From contig CM049318.1 in the NCBI GenBank assembly GCA_026874595.1, positions 8,908,741-8,972,740 on the forward strand: a stretch of 64,000 bases of DNA. Direction: 5' to 3'. Shown here piece after piece: positions 49,836 to 60,790 of the stretch; within the stretch, counting starts at the first letter, position 1; every line of letters starts with the position of its first letter. The notes under the pieces are model-generated. The model saw nothing but the letters and a program-made list of their open reading frames with translations. It ran no database searches and was not told the origin of the DNA. Origin of the DNA: Sipunculus nudus. Taxonomy: Eukaryota > Annelida > Sipuncula > Golfingiida > Sipunculidae. The position numbers were made by a program, and so were the translations under genes.

Positions 49836-52800
49836 GATATAACGCCTGATCCTGAACTGGACCGTAGCGCTTTAAAACAAAATTCTCCATCGATCAGTAG
49901 ACATAACCGTCCTCGGAACCAGGTCCTTAGAGACCCAGATATCAAATGTCCCCATATTTTAGTCAATCTTCAAAATAACAGATATAATAATTTGGTTACA
50001 GCTACAGTTAATTCCCTCGAAGTCCAATGTTTATTAGACACGGGAGCTCAAGTCTCTTGTATTGATTGGCATACAATACAAAATCTAAACAACAGGGGTA
50101 CTATTCCGGTTAATCCAGTAAACATTTCATATGTAAAAGGGATCGGAAATATCCATGTTAAAGTTATGGGTCAGGTTGATTTAACTCTTAAATTGGGGGA
50201 ATTCAGTACCAAACATTCCTTTCTGGTCTTAACATCTAGTAGTGTACCCATAATATTAGGTACGGATTATTTACAGAAGTACCAAGCCCAAATTGATTTT
50301 TCTCATAATGTTCTCTCCTTAATGAATGGTAAATATCACATTCCACTGTGTAGTAAGGGACGGCCCTCTAATCACTCGTATCTCAGAGTTGCGATTAATA
50401 CTACCTGTCAACCGCTCACAGAAACAATATTACCTGTTTACACTCCGGATCCATACTTCTCGGATACCATTGGACAGGTCATTCCTCTTAGCTTATTAAG
50501 AAAGTCGAAACGCTTAGCTGGGGCGTATAGCATCAATACCTTATCCAATTCAAAAACTGTCATGCGTGTTATGAATCCTTATACCAAACCAATTAAACTC
50601 TCACAGGGTTATCCCATTGCCTCATTCCGTTTACTTTCACCCACATCTGACGCATTCACCATTATCGATCGCCAAGTCAGTATGGACATTAATCAGGTTA
50701 GTGCTAGTAATACCAATGAGGATAGCAAGAAGGAATATTATAAAATAGCCCAATCCTTAAACTTCAACTTAGAAGGAACAGAATTAAATGAACAGGAAAG
50801 ATATAAATTACTGGCATTTTTAGGCTCAAATCGGGACATTTTTGCTACTAATATTAATGAATTAGGACGTACAAATGTATTCTCTCATTCAATCGATACT
50901 GGTGATGAAACTCCCATTCGACTGGCCCCATACAGAGTAAGCCCCACTAAAAAGGCTGAAATAGATAGGCAAGTTCAGGAAATGCTCGATACGGGCATCA
51001 TCCAAGAATCTACATCCTTATGGCAAGCTCCTGTTTTATTAGTTCCTAAGAAAAATGGACAATATAGATTTGCTGTGGATTATAGAAAATTAAATGCTAT
51101 AACTAAGCCAGTAAGTCATCCTTTACCTCGAATTGAGGATGTTTTTGATAGTATTGGACAAGCAAAAGCGCGCATATTCTCTGTTCTAGATATGGCCTCT
51201 GGATTTTGGCAGATTCCAATGCACCCTGACTCTATTGACAAAACTGGATTTGTCACGCATTGAGGTACATATACCTGGAATGTTATGCCCTTCGGTCTTC
51301 GTAATGCACCATCATCGTTCTCTTTTACAGTTGGAACTATTTTAAAGGGTTTAAACTTTAAAAGTGCTGTAGTATATGTTGATGATATACTTGTTTATAG
51401 TCGTAATTTATCTGAACATCTCACTCATTTGTCTCAAATTTTTACTAGACTACGACAAGCTAACTTAAAACTGAAACCATCCAAATGTCATTTTGCCACT
51501 CCTAAGGTCAATTTTTTAGGTCACTATATCACAACTAGTGGTGTTGAAATGGACACAGCGAAGACACAAGCTGTTGCCACTTTTCCCCAACCTAAGAACC
51601 CTAAACAAATGCGCAGTTTCTTAGGATTATGTAATTACTACAGAAAATTTGTTAAAGATTATTCAAAGATTGCTTACCCATTGACCAGATTATTGCATAA
51701 AGATATTCCATTCAATTGGGATACTGCGTGCCAAAATGCTTTTACTAAACTGAAACAGGCTCTGACTACGGAACCTATTGTTTTGGTGTATCCTGATTTT
51801 GACAAGGAATTCATTTTATATACTGATGCATCCGATTATGCTATTGGTTATATTTTAGGTCAAAAAGACGACCATGGCAAGGAGCGTGTTATTGCCTATG
51901 GTGGCCGAAATTTGAGAAATAACGAAACCAGATGGGGCATAACAGATAAAGAGTGTTTAGCTATTATAGAAGGTATTAAACATTACAATGTGTATCTTGC
52001 AAACGACCGGCCATTCACAATCATGACAGATCATAGGGCTCTGACTTATTTGGACTCCTGTAAAAATTCATCAGCAAGGCTCGCTCGCTGGGCTATGAAA
52101 TTACAGCCATATAAATATACAATAGTATATAAGTCTGGAAAATCAAACGTTAATGCGGACGCTCTTTCAAGAAGAAATTATGATATTAGTTTACAACCCA
52201 TATCTCGGGAGGACACCCGTGATGTGTCTAGTCTTAGTTTACTTTCTACGCAGACTATTCCGGATCAGACATCTGATTTGGTTGAACATCGCTTTACTTA
52301 TAGCTCTCAGATCATAACTCCTGAAATTAATCAATTACAAGAGTTGGCTCAAGCCTCGCAAAATTACACGGACGCGACCCCACAACAGTTATTGGAACAT
52401 CTTCTTCCTGAGATTACCCCGATACAGGAATTACAGGGTCAAGATGAGGATTTAATACCTATCATAAAATACCTTAGGAATAAAACTGACTTACCTGATA
52501 ATCAACGTTTAGCCAGAAACGTTATTTTAGAAAGTCAAAATTATTTTCTGGATAATAATATTCTATACCATCGTTATTATCCTCGCTCCAGCAGTAAACA
52601 AAAAAATGCACCATATATTCAGTTAGTCATTCCCCATATCTTGCGTGATGATATTTTAAGATCTTATCATGATTCTTTGGCTGCTGGTTGTCATTTTGGT
52701 ATTAATTCTACCTACGAAGCCTTACGACAGAAGTACTACTGGCATTCTATGTATGCTGATATTACAAAATACATACGATCTTGTGACGCTTGTCAGGTTG

Positions 52801-54065
52801 CAAAACGACATTTCCATGCAAGGGATGCACCACTTATTAATTACCCACTTTCCTCTGTGTTCTCTCGAGTCCATGTAGACGTCTGTGGCCCCCTGAAAAC
52901 AACTCCAAAAGGATATAAATATGTTCTTGTCATGGTTGACAGTTTTTCAAAATGGGTAGAGGCTGTTCCATTACGAGAACAGAATGCACAGTCTATCGCC
53001 AAGGCTATTTATAATACCTTTATTACCAGGTTTGGACCCCCGCATAGCCTCGTTTCGGATAGAGGTGCTAACTTTATGTCCCATTTGATTAAACAATTAT
53101 GTAAACTTTTTCAAATTACAAAAGTAGAAACAAGTGCTTACCACCCAGCCTCGAATGGTCAGGTGGAAGTTTATAACCGCACTTTGGTCCAATCACTTCG
53201 GACATATATAGAAGCGGATCAATCAAATTGGGCTGATTTAATTCCAAGTTTATTAATGGCTTTTCGTTTCAGACCTCAGGCACAACTTGATGGCTTTAGC
53301 CCATATCAAATTTTGTTTGGTAAGAAACCAACACTTCCAATTGATGTGCAGTTGTTACCTGCACCTAAACTGTCCACGCCCGATCAGGCATACCTTGATT
53401 TATTAACTACACGCCTGAGACAAATTAGGGAGATAGTAGCTGATATTACTTCTGAGACCAAAGATAAAATTAAACAGCGACATGATATAAAAGCATCTCA
53501 ACCTGACTTTCAGGTCGGTGATCGTGTTCTGTTAAAACGTATGGCCAAAACCCCAGGTCTTACGCCAAAATTACTCCCCAAATACTTAGGCCCATACTAC
53601 ATTGCAATAGCCAATTCTAATAATACGTATAAACTTATTGATTGCCGTTCTAACAAAGCTTTACCCGCTTTCGTGCATAGTAATAGGTTAAAAAAATATT
53701 TTGATCCCCAGGATCGTCCGACAAATCGTCGCGATCCTCCCAATCATCCCACCGATGATCCCCCCTCGACCCGTGTAGATTCATCCCAGCGTGATAGATC
53801 CCCTAGAGATCGTGCTATCTTGGATCCAGACAGTCCAGGTCGATCTCAAACTTCCCATGATGCATACGCTGCCGTTAATAGGCTTATGAAGTGTTCAAAA
53901 CACCAAGGAAAGCGTGTGTATTTCGTGAAATGGGAGGACAAATCACGGAAATCTTCCTGGGAATATGCTGACGATATTTCGCCCGCACTTATCCGTGAAT
54001 TTCACATTAAACGAACAATGACCGGTCAGGTACGCAAACGTAAAAACAAACGTTCAATACACTGA
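49836..54065 (+). pseudogene. pol: Pol polyprotein with one premature stop in RT
   Basis: Same frame as Gag, open after the TAG at 49833-49835 except for one TGA at 51261-51263. Domains in order: aspartic protease (LDTGA, 50034-50048); reverse transcriptase with YRFAVDYRKLNA, then YVDD at 51375-51386; RNase H (YTDASD near 51820, TDHRALTY, NADALSRR). The integrase has an HHCC zinc finger at about 52668-52800 and a D,D35E triad at 52878, 53058 and 53166. A GPY/F module follows (KYLGPYY), then a C-terminal chromodomain-like segment at about 53862-54010 with YFVKWEDK and SSWEYADDI. The stop lies between the conserved TGFVTH and VMPFGLRNA blocks of RT. No other break was seen, so the damage looks recent. 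Confidence 0.93.
53862..54010 (+). other. chromodomain-like segment at the integrase C-terminus
   Basis: About 50 codons with the aromatic and acidic pattern of chromodomains: VNRLMKCSKHQGKRVYFVKW, then SWEYADDISPALIREF. In chromoviruses this module binds histone marks and steers integration, often to heterochromatin. The first cage aromatic is not obvious here, so histone binding is uncertain. Confidence 0.65.
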
Positions 54066-54298
54066 CTGTACTCACCCGTATATAGACCCTAATAGTGAGA
54101 TGACGAGGATATCATCCGTTTCATTTTCATATAATTTATCATCACTCTGCAGATGTGTTGGTCTTGCACATAAATAGCTATAGCAATAAAATTACCATCT
54201 TAAATCCTTAAGGTTAAGATCAATACACACTTGTTGAGAGATTTACTATTCTCATATGTCATTCCTCATACTTATTCATCCATTCCTTGTCCCCTTAC

Positions 54299-54300
54299 AG
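54299..54300 (+). other. strong candidate splice acceptor before ORF3
   Basis: A pyrimidine-rich tract TTCCTTGTCCCCTTACAG ends at 54300, three bases before the ORF3 ATG. Together with the R-region donor at 48529/48530 it could make a subgenomic mRNA that skips gag and pol. Inference from consensus only. Confidence 0.5.
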
Positions 54301-54303
54301 AAA

Positions 54304-54765
54304 ATGGGCATCACACGGGAAGAAATACATTCCACTTACCTGTGCTATCAATTGATTATTAGCTGGCATGGCAACCCTGTTGTTTCCACTCGTATGATTA
54401 ACAATGACACAGTCCCCATACCTCAGCACGTTTATATACCGTTTTGGCAATCATGGAAATTAAAACGCATGTTGCGTCACAGACTTCCTATTACGATTCT
54501 TACGATGAAACATCACGGCGTAGTGTATTTGGTTAACTCGTGTCCTACACGGGAGGACCCCACTTCCTATGAAATGGACGTAGACAATAAAGTCGCTACA
54601 AATCCATTAAAAGTTCCGGGTCAGGCACTCAAAACAGCAATGTTTCCTGCTGTACCTCCGTTCATGGCATCGTTGTCCACGATGTCCATGACGGATAATA
54701 CAACGCATGCTACGTTGTATCCACTATCTGATAATGTATCATTAGCTGGTGCAATATCACGTTGA
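54304..54765 (+). CDS. ORF3, unrecognised 153-aa protein downstream of pol
   Basis: It occupies the position of env in retroviruses, 240 nt after the pol stop, in a different frame. The ATG at 54304 follows directly after the candidate splice acceptor. The frame also has an ATG at 54256, which would add a hydrophobic 16-residue start (MSFLILIHPFLVPLQK) encoded across the acceptor. No transmembrane helix, furin-like site or fusion peptide is evident, so it does not look like an envelope protein. It has only two cysteines, a basic middle (KLKRMLRHR) and NTT/NVS sequons near the end. Function is unknown. It may be an accessory protein, a transduced host fragment or a chance ORF; an open frame this long in the otherwise stop-rich 3' region favours a real gene. 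Confidence 0.6.
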   Translation: MGITREEIHSTYLCYQLIISWHGNPVVSTRMINNDTVPIPQHVYIPFWQSWKLKRMLRHRLPITILTMKHHGVVYLVNSCPTREDPTSYEMDVDNKVATNPLKVPGQALKTAMFPAVPPFMASLSTMSMTDNTTHATLYPLSDNVSLAGAISR

Positions 54766-55675
54766 GGTTATTTACTTATGTAGCGTCTATTTAGAAAATT
54801 GTCGCTATATGCATATGTATATATATCTTTGTTATATGATACTGTCTTTTATGATATTTCTTGATAATACATGACATAGGTAGCATTAATCTTGTTGTTA
54901 CGATTGTACATATACTTATTCTTATTGTTCCTTAATACGTGCATATTGAAAAAAAAAACAATGAAAAAAAATGTACAAAAGCTTTAAAATCACTAAAGAA
55001 AAAGGCTGTGTGACTACTAATATGTATAATTTTTGCCTCCTTGCAAATAAGCCATGCATATATCTGTATACTTATTATCCCTTATCATTATATCTTATGT
55101 GTAGTTAATCATCACTACATACCATGTGTAGATCTCATTGATGTATATTTATCCTGCATTATATTCTTATCATATTATGTATATTGGTCTTTTCATATGT
55201 ATATTTAAATATATATATCTATAATGTATTTCCCTGTGATTGTACCTTCATGAAACTTATTGAATATTATCAAACAATTAAGGGACAACTATTTTACCTT
55301 CTTGCTGTGTTACGATAAGATGTACTCCAACACACACACAAAAAATATATATAAAAACAAAAAAAACAACTAGCATACTAGAGATAGCTACTAGTATATT
55401 GTATTATCCATGTTTCCTGATACTATATTGATGTTTATGGATTGTACTGCCGCTGCAGCCAGTACTTTGATGCGATTTTTCATGTTATACTATTGATACT
55501 TCTTGTATTTTATATATGTCTATCGTTATGATCATTATTGTTATTATACATATATTCACCGATTTATCCTATTATTCTTGCTTACATTGTTCTAATGTTG
55601 TACACATTGTCCCCAGTGTGTTGTTCATCTTACTGTGTATTTGACCCGGAGTTCAAATTTTGAGCCCCAGGGATA
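54766..55675 (+). other. non-coding 3' region of the Ty3/Gypsy element
   Basis: About 900 bp of AT-rich DNA between ORF3 and the 3' LTR with no ORF. The sequence before the LTR, GAGCCCCAGGGATA, is only a weak polypurine tract. Confidence 0.7.
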
Positions 55676-56594
55676 TGTTATGTGGTAAGAGGTGTTAATA
55701 TCTATTATAATTAATTACTGATTTTAACGCAATATTTTGGTACACATAAGATCAGTTACCAGTTCAGCAGATGGAAAGACAGATAGATCGACAGAGAGAA
55801 ATGATAATAGCCTAAATTGGTGTACCAACGCATTGTCTACCATTGTAAGACAGGTGTTTGGATTCCGATCTCCATATGTCGGTTAGCATATAGGTTTAGA
55901 AAAGAAGCTGATAAATGAGTATTTTAATGGACATAAATTCTGAATGCAGACAACCAGTGATTACTATAGACTGGTATAATTGTTATAGCCATGTGAATGT
56001 AAACTTAATCAAGTAAGCCAAAATAGATTCTGTTATTATAGGCATCAGCAGAAGCCAGGTTTAGATCTGGATGACAGTGTAAAATGATATAAAAGTCAAA
56101 GGTACGGTGAATACCGGCCTGCGCATGAGGCAGTAATTTAGGACAGGAAAACTGTACCAAAAGTGAGTCAGTAAGTAGCTGGGTCACACAGAATTGATCA
56201 GGAGACAAATATGTACCCTGAATATATTAATGACAGGAATATAATGATATTACATGAGCTTTAGGTAAAACAAGGAAAAAGTTTGTGCGTAGGCGAAAGC
56301 CGAAGCCATATATGGTTATCTAAACATTCAGGTATGTCATAATGACACATATCCAATATCCAATAGAAAAAGTGTAAGATGATGTAAAGGTTTGTGACGT
56401 AGTAATACTGATACAAAATCCTGTGTTGGGCTGGGAACTGGCAGACAGACCCACGCCATCATCAACATGTAAATCAAGACAACTGGAAATAAAACAGCAC
56501 AATATCCAACTTGGACTGTCTCAGTTATTCACCTGACGCGCCGTGTGACTGTGTTATGGCCAGGGAAGAACTCCCCTAATTCCCCGTTGTAACA
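55676..56594 (+). repeat. 3' LTR (919 bp)
   Basis: Matches the 5' LTR throughout except one extra T (GGTGTTTGG versus GGTGTTGG). The antisense 67- and 60-codon ORFs occur identically in both LTRs and are not genes. Confidence 0.92.
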
Positions 56595-56598
56595 CTAT

Positions 56599-57620
56599 GA
56601 GGGTGCTGTTTTATAAAGTAATATTTGTCTGTGGATGTGATATGTTTATAACTTTGTTGGTCAGTTTTCTGGGAGAATTGTTCCTATCATATTTATCATT
56701 GCCAAGGAGGTTATGTCTTCACTCCTGTTTGCTGCTTTGTTGGTATTTTTTTAAAGATTATGCCAAAAAAAACCCTCAACTTTTGAACAGATTTTAATGA
56801 AATCTTCTTGAGGGATCTGATTTGCATTGATCAGGGAACTGTAAAAAAAAACAGTCACATGTTAGTGTGGTCTGGTAGAAGTTGGATTGTTTCTCCTTGG
56901 AGGAGGTATGGAATCTTTGACTGACATTCTAGTTTTTCCTGTGACATTTTGTTTAGGATCATACATGGATCGTCATGGTTTATACACTGCTGTACACCTC
57001 TTGTAACATGAGCTTATAAATCAAACCCTGTTCAATGTTGTTGACACTCCCCGGATCTGGTCTCATATTGTCCGGTCAGAACAGTCCCTCTGTGTGGAGA
57101 GTGCCATACGCAGTATCTGGTGTGTTTACATACAATATTGCCACTGTTTTGTAAACACTGGCAGAAACCCATCAGTAGAGGGGGAGTGAGGTATAGTGTT
57201 GACAGTTAGTGTCCCTTATTCCACTCAGTCCAAGTCAGGTTGCTTTGTGACTCATATTAAAAACAAAACCTGGAGATCTAACAGTCATATGTTTATACTG
57301 TTTAGCAAAAAATGACATTTTATATAAAATGAAACAACAACACATATTAATAAATCTTTGGTGATCATATTACAACAAATAATAACAGTGAAACAGAAAT
57401 GGAAAGCTCCCTCCACAGGCACCTCCCTATGATGGACAGCTGTGTGTTTCAGACATTTTAGGCAGTCTTGTATTTATAGGTTAGTAAACTTTGTAATATA
57501 TGCACCTGTCAGTCATAAAGCTCATCTCTTATAGGTGGCATGTCAATACAAATGCATCAAAGGTAGGGGAACCTATTTAAAGGAGAGTATATAGCCATGT
57601 TCTGGAGATGCTTTGGCATC
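56599..57620. other. intron/intergenic DNA with an old repeat
   Basis: Positions 56690-56935 resemble the repeat at 30830-31130. Otherwise nothing recognised. Confidence 0.45.
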
Positions 57621-58010
57621 TTAGGCCATGTCAACACTGTTTGACATCTAAATCAGATTATACTAAATAGTCTAGAAGTAGTTGGCTTTGCTTTTGCACT
57701 GTTGTTCACTTGTCAAAAAGCCTAAACCAGTTCACTTTTTAAACCCTGAGTTTGCTTTGTTCACACTTGGTTGTTAATCCAGGTAACTGAGTTGCAGAAA
57801 GTGATATTTTGTGTGGGATGCATTGATTCAAATGGTAGCTGAATTTGCCCAGTGTAGACCAGAAAGGGATTTTTCTGTATGCATTTAGAACCAGTTGACT
57901 GTAAACTGTAGTAAAGTAAACTGAATAACCATAGGCCACCTTTCAAGCGGACTACAGAAGACCGAACTGATGTGGACTACTAGTGACTTAGTGTGAACAG
58001 TAATCCACTT
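57621..58010. mobile_element. PIF/Harbinger-like MITE, copy 2 (inverted, right end decayed)
   Basis: The reverse complement aligns with the copy at 1250-1692 over 'ccacatcagttYggtYtWctgtagtcYgcttgRaaggtgg' and 'cagtttacagtMaactggtt'. The left end has TTA then GGCCATGTCAACACT; the opposite terminal repeat is not recognisable. Confidence 0.6.
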
Positions 58011-59118
58011 CTTAGTCAGGAATATATATATGCTAGTGGGGATATTGACATTTTTAGTTAAAATATATATAATTCCTACATGAATGGATGAAGGTTGGGA
58101 CAGTAACTTGCTTAGATTATTGCTGCAGAACAGATGCTCCTGTAAACCCAAACAAGCAGTATCTGACCCCTACTGTACCCAGGGCTACCAGTGCTGTCAG
58201 CTGTGGCCAGTCCTGCATGCTAAACATGGCCAGCCAGCCAGCTCACCAGCACAGAAAGAAGACAAGGACTACATCCCAGGCTGTAGACTGATAATGCAGT
58301 GATGTCTTCCCAAGTTGGCTATCATTTCTGTTACACCCCAAAATGTTGATAATCCTGGCATGTCAACCTCAAAACTACCATTTCCGTTACACCCCAGCTC
58401 CGGCTAATCACAGAGCTCTGTATCCCCAGGCATGGACAACTCCTTATATAGAGATTATAGACAGTGTGTCAGTCCTTATCTCTTAATGGCAAGATAAGGA
58501 GAGCACTTAAAGATAACATAGAACCTGCATAGGAAGCTATTTTGGGTTAATAGTTAAACTCATGTGATGGTTTTAGTTTACTGTCTGTCTTCTTCAGGAC
58601 ATCTCGTTCCCCTGACTAATCTTCATAAATTCAACTAGAATCATTGTTGTTCATAGTACACTCATCATCAGTCAGTATACCCCTCAGGTTTTGATATTTA
58701 TAAAGAGTATATTGGATGTATAATAATCGCTTATTTTACATTAATAAATAGTATATTTTTATCAATATATACAGTATTCTCCATAAAGCGGTTGACCGTA
58801 ATAATTCAGATCAGAGTTTCAATTTGGGTTCAGAGTGATATCTTATCTAATTAAGGTTGAGTGCTGACACAAATGTGCTACCCGCCTAGTGTATGTCAAA
58901 TGGAATGTCATAAATAATGAAATAAGTTAGGGAAAACATAATTTCTGCAGTGCATTAAAAGGTCAGTTTATATTAAAATGAAATATCAGATCATAAAGTG
59001 TAGTTAGAGAGACAGAGCTAATAATATTTGGTAAAGTTGTCAGCTGTTGTTGTCATCATGTTTGTTTACATCCGTGCTGACGACGCTGGGGAATTGTTCC
59101 ATAGTATTTTATTTATTA
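58011..59118. other. intron/intergenic DNA, nothing recognised
   Basis: Overlapping ORFs at 58084-58302 are cysteine-containing but match no family I recognise and have no splice or promoter support. Confidence 0.45.
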
Positions 59119-59677
59119 TGTAAGTAAATGGACTTACTGTACCATGATTTATTATAATTAGATGACAGAAGGTTCTAGAGAATTCAGGTAATGTGTATTT
59201 TCCAATAGGTAAATTCTAGAAAATCCCGTAGGTGCTAGTCTTGACCAGAAATGACTTGATTGTTCTAGAGACTTCTAGAAGTTTCGGTTACCCAGGTATA
59301 AATAGGGCGGTGTCAAGGCCGGGAGGAGAGGTGAATGAATTTGGAAGTTACCGTCAACTGGTGACAGGTCGTTTTATGTCAACGACAGATTAGTTGAACA
59401 CCGAGCGGGGTGTGTTACAAATTCCGCGAGGACAGTATTAGTCCTGGAGAGAATATAGATAGTTGTAGCCGATCAGGGCGTTAGAAATATGTGATTGGTA
59501 TTTGTTGAAGACGTTGTTATTAAGAGATTGGAGCCAGTCAACGACGACGGTGGCCAATTGTTGGATGTTACCGGAATAAACCGTGTTCTTCAGTTCAGAC
59601 AACGAGTGGTATTTTGGACTTTTCAGTGTGAAAGAACTCGGGAATATATGTCCGCTGCGTGTGTGGTGTGACAAGTG
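59119..59677 (+). mobile_element. probable solo LTR with heat-shock promoter
   Basis: About 560 bp starting TGTAAGTAAATGG and ending near GTGACAAGTGCA, flanked by TTTATTA (TATTTATTA left, TTTATTAG right). It has LTR-like order: enhancer-like inverted motifs, TATAAATA at 59297-59304, then AATAAA at 59575-59580, with no ORF between them. It is higher in G+C and CpG than its surroundings. The TG...CA ends fit an LTR, but a 7-8-bp duplication is longer than usual, so the boundaries are tentative. The alternative is a host heat-shock promoter or non-coding RNA. Confidence 0.45.
59173..59304 (+). promoter_or_regulatory. heat-shock element array plus TATA box
   Basis: Heat-shock factor binds alternating nGAAn/nTTCn units. 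A perfect three-unit site TTCTAGAAGTTTC lies at 59273-59285 and extends upstream in phase to TTCTAGAGAC at 59263 (five units, one imperfect). Further sites are TTCTAGAA at 59214-59221 and TTC...GAATTC at 59173-59185. TATAAATA begins at 59297, 11 bp after the main site, a spacing like that of hsp gene promoters. Confidence 0.65.
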
Positions 59678-60649
59678 CATTTATTAGTCAGATTCTGGCT
59701 GGAGAATCTAGACCTTCATTTTAAAAAGGCATTTATAAAAACATGTAGAGAAAATAAGCATCTATATAGAACCATGCATCGAAAAAAGTTTGATGTTATT
59801 TAGCATGTTACGACTGTGCTAAAAGGGGGGGGGGAAGGGTTTGCGGGATGGGGGGGGGGGGGGGGGAAGGTGACAAGCAGCCCAAGGGAGACTTATAATT
59901 GATGATACAAAGGATATCATCAGGTACAACTAACTGCAAATTGTTATCTTGTATGTACTATTAAGAACTTATCATAGAATTTCAGAACTAAACTATACAC
60001 AAATAGGGTGCCTAAAGTAAACTTGAACAGAGACTGTCCATATCGGGAGGTACTACTGTATCTGTTAACATTTTGAACACAGTGATGCGGTAGGCCAGGT
60101 GTAGAGGTGCAGCAGGTCACACAGTAAGGGTTGTTTGTACCCCACCTTCCTGCATCTGTCCTGAGGAATGTTGCAAGGAACCCTCCCACTTAGTCTGGGT
60201 GTTGATATAACTGGTGGCTCAGTGTGACATCTACTCCCCAAGCTGCTACAGAGGCGGGAACATCTCACAGCTTATCTCCTGTAGGAAGTTGTATCAGTGT
60301 ATTCTGGAGTTTGTAATGAGAATGAATTATGTGTAGGACATGACACAGCATGAGTCCAAACAAGAAAACCTGCTTGTATGGTCATGATGCAGGACAGCCA
60401 GTTACTATAACTTAGTGTAAGATAAAGCAGGGACACTATCAAGTGCAACAGGTCTGTGTTTCACAGACACAGGGGGTGGGGACCAACTGTCTTCAGACAT
60501 AATACATGACAAAACATTAAAGGATTAAATAGTAGCTGGCAGATTTTGTTGAGTGTAGGACATAATTTCATAGTCCCCAATGTGGTTTGCATGTCAGTGC
60601 ATGAACAAAGTGACAGAAACATGGCATTTGTAGGCAGTGTGAGAGAGTA
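59678..60649. other. intron/intergenic DNA with G-runs
   Basis: G-runs at 59825-59834 and 59850-59866. No gene recognised. Confidence 0.5.
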
Positions 60650-60790
60650 TAGTAGAACTGGTCTGAAGGACCACCTGGCTTATGACCACACCTATCTATT
60701 AAGACCACTTTTGCTAGGACTGAAAGCATTATATTGTTTATAATTGACTTGTCTTATAAGACAGGTGGTCTTATTACACAGGATTCACTG
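60650..60790. mobile_element. short mariner/Tc1-like MITE
   Basis: The left end AGTAGAACTGGTCTGAAGGACCACCT and the inverse of the right end (CAGTGAATCCTGTGTAATAAGACCACCT) form degenerate terminal repeats. AAGACCACTTTTGC lies inside. Same general MITE type as the element at 35455. Confidence 0.4.

Larger units (their letters stand above)
47875..56594 (+). mobile_element. near-intact Ty3/Gypsy LTR retrotransposon with chromodomain and a third ORF
   Basis: An 8720-bp element: 5' LTR 47875-48792, gag 48849-49835, in-frame pol 49836-54065, ORF3 54304-54765, about 900 bp of non-coding DNA, 3' LTR 55676-56594. A 4-bp duplication CTAT flanks it (47871-47874 and 56595-56598). The two LTRs differ, as far as I can see, by one single-base indel in about 918 bp, so the insertion is young. 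The order protease, RT, RNase H, integrase is that of Metaviridae. The C-terminal chromodomain-like segment points to a chromovirus-like lineage. Pol has one premature stop, so this copy cannot make full-length Pol by ordinary translation. Confidence 0.95.

Noticed and set aside
54304-54765. ORF3 as an envelope glycoprotein
   Set aside because: No transmembrane segment, cleavage site or fusion peptide; too short for a retroviral Env.
59330-59690. host hsp70-type gene downstream of the heat-shock elements
   Set aside because: No ORF of more than about ten codons follows the predicted start, and an AATAAA comes after about 270 bp; an LTR fits better.
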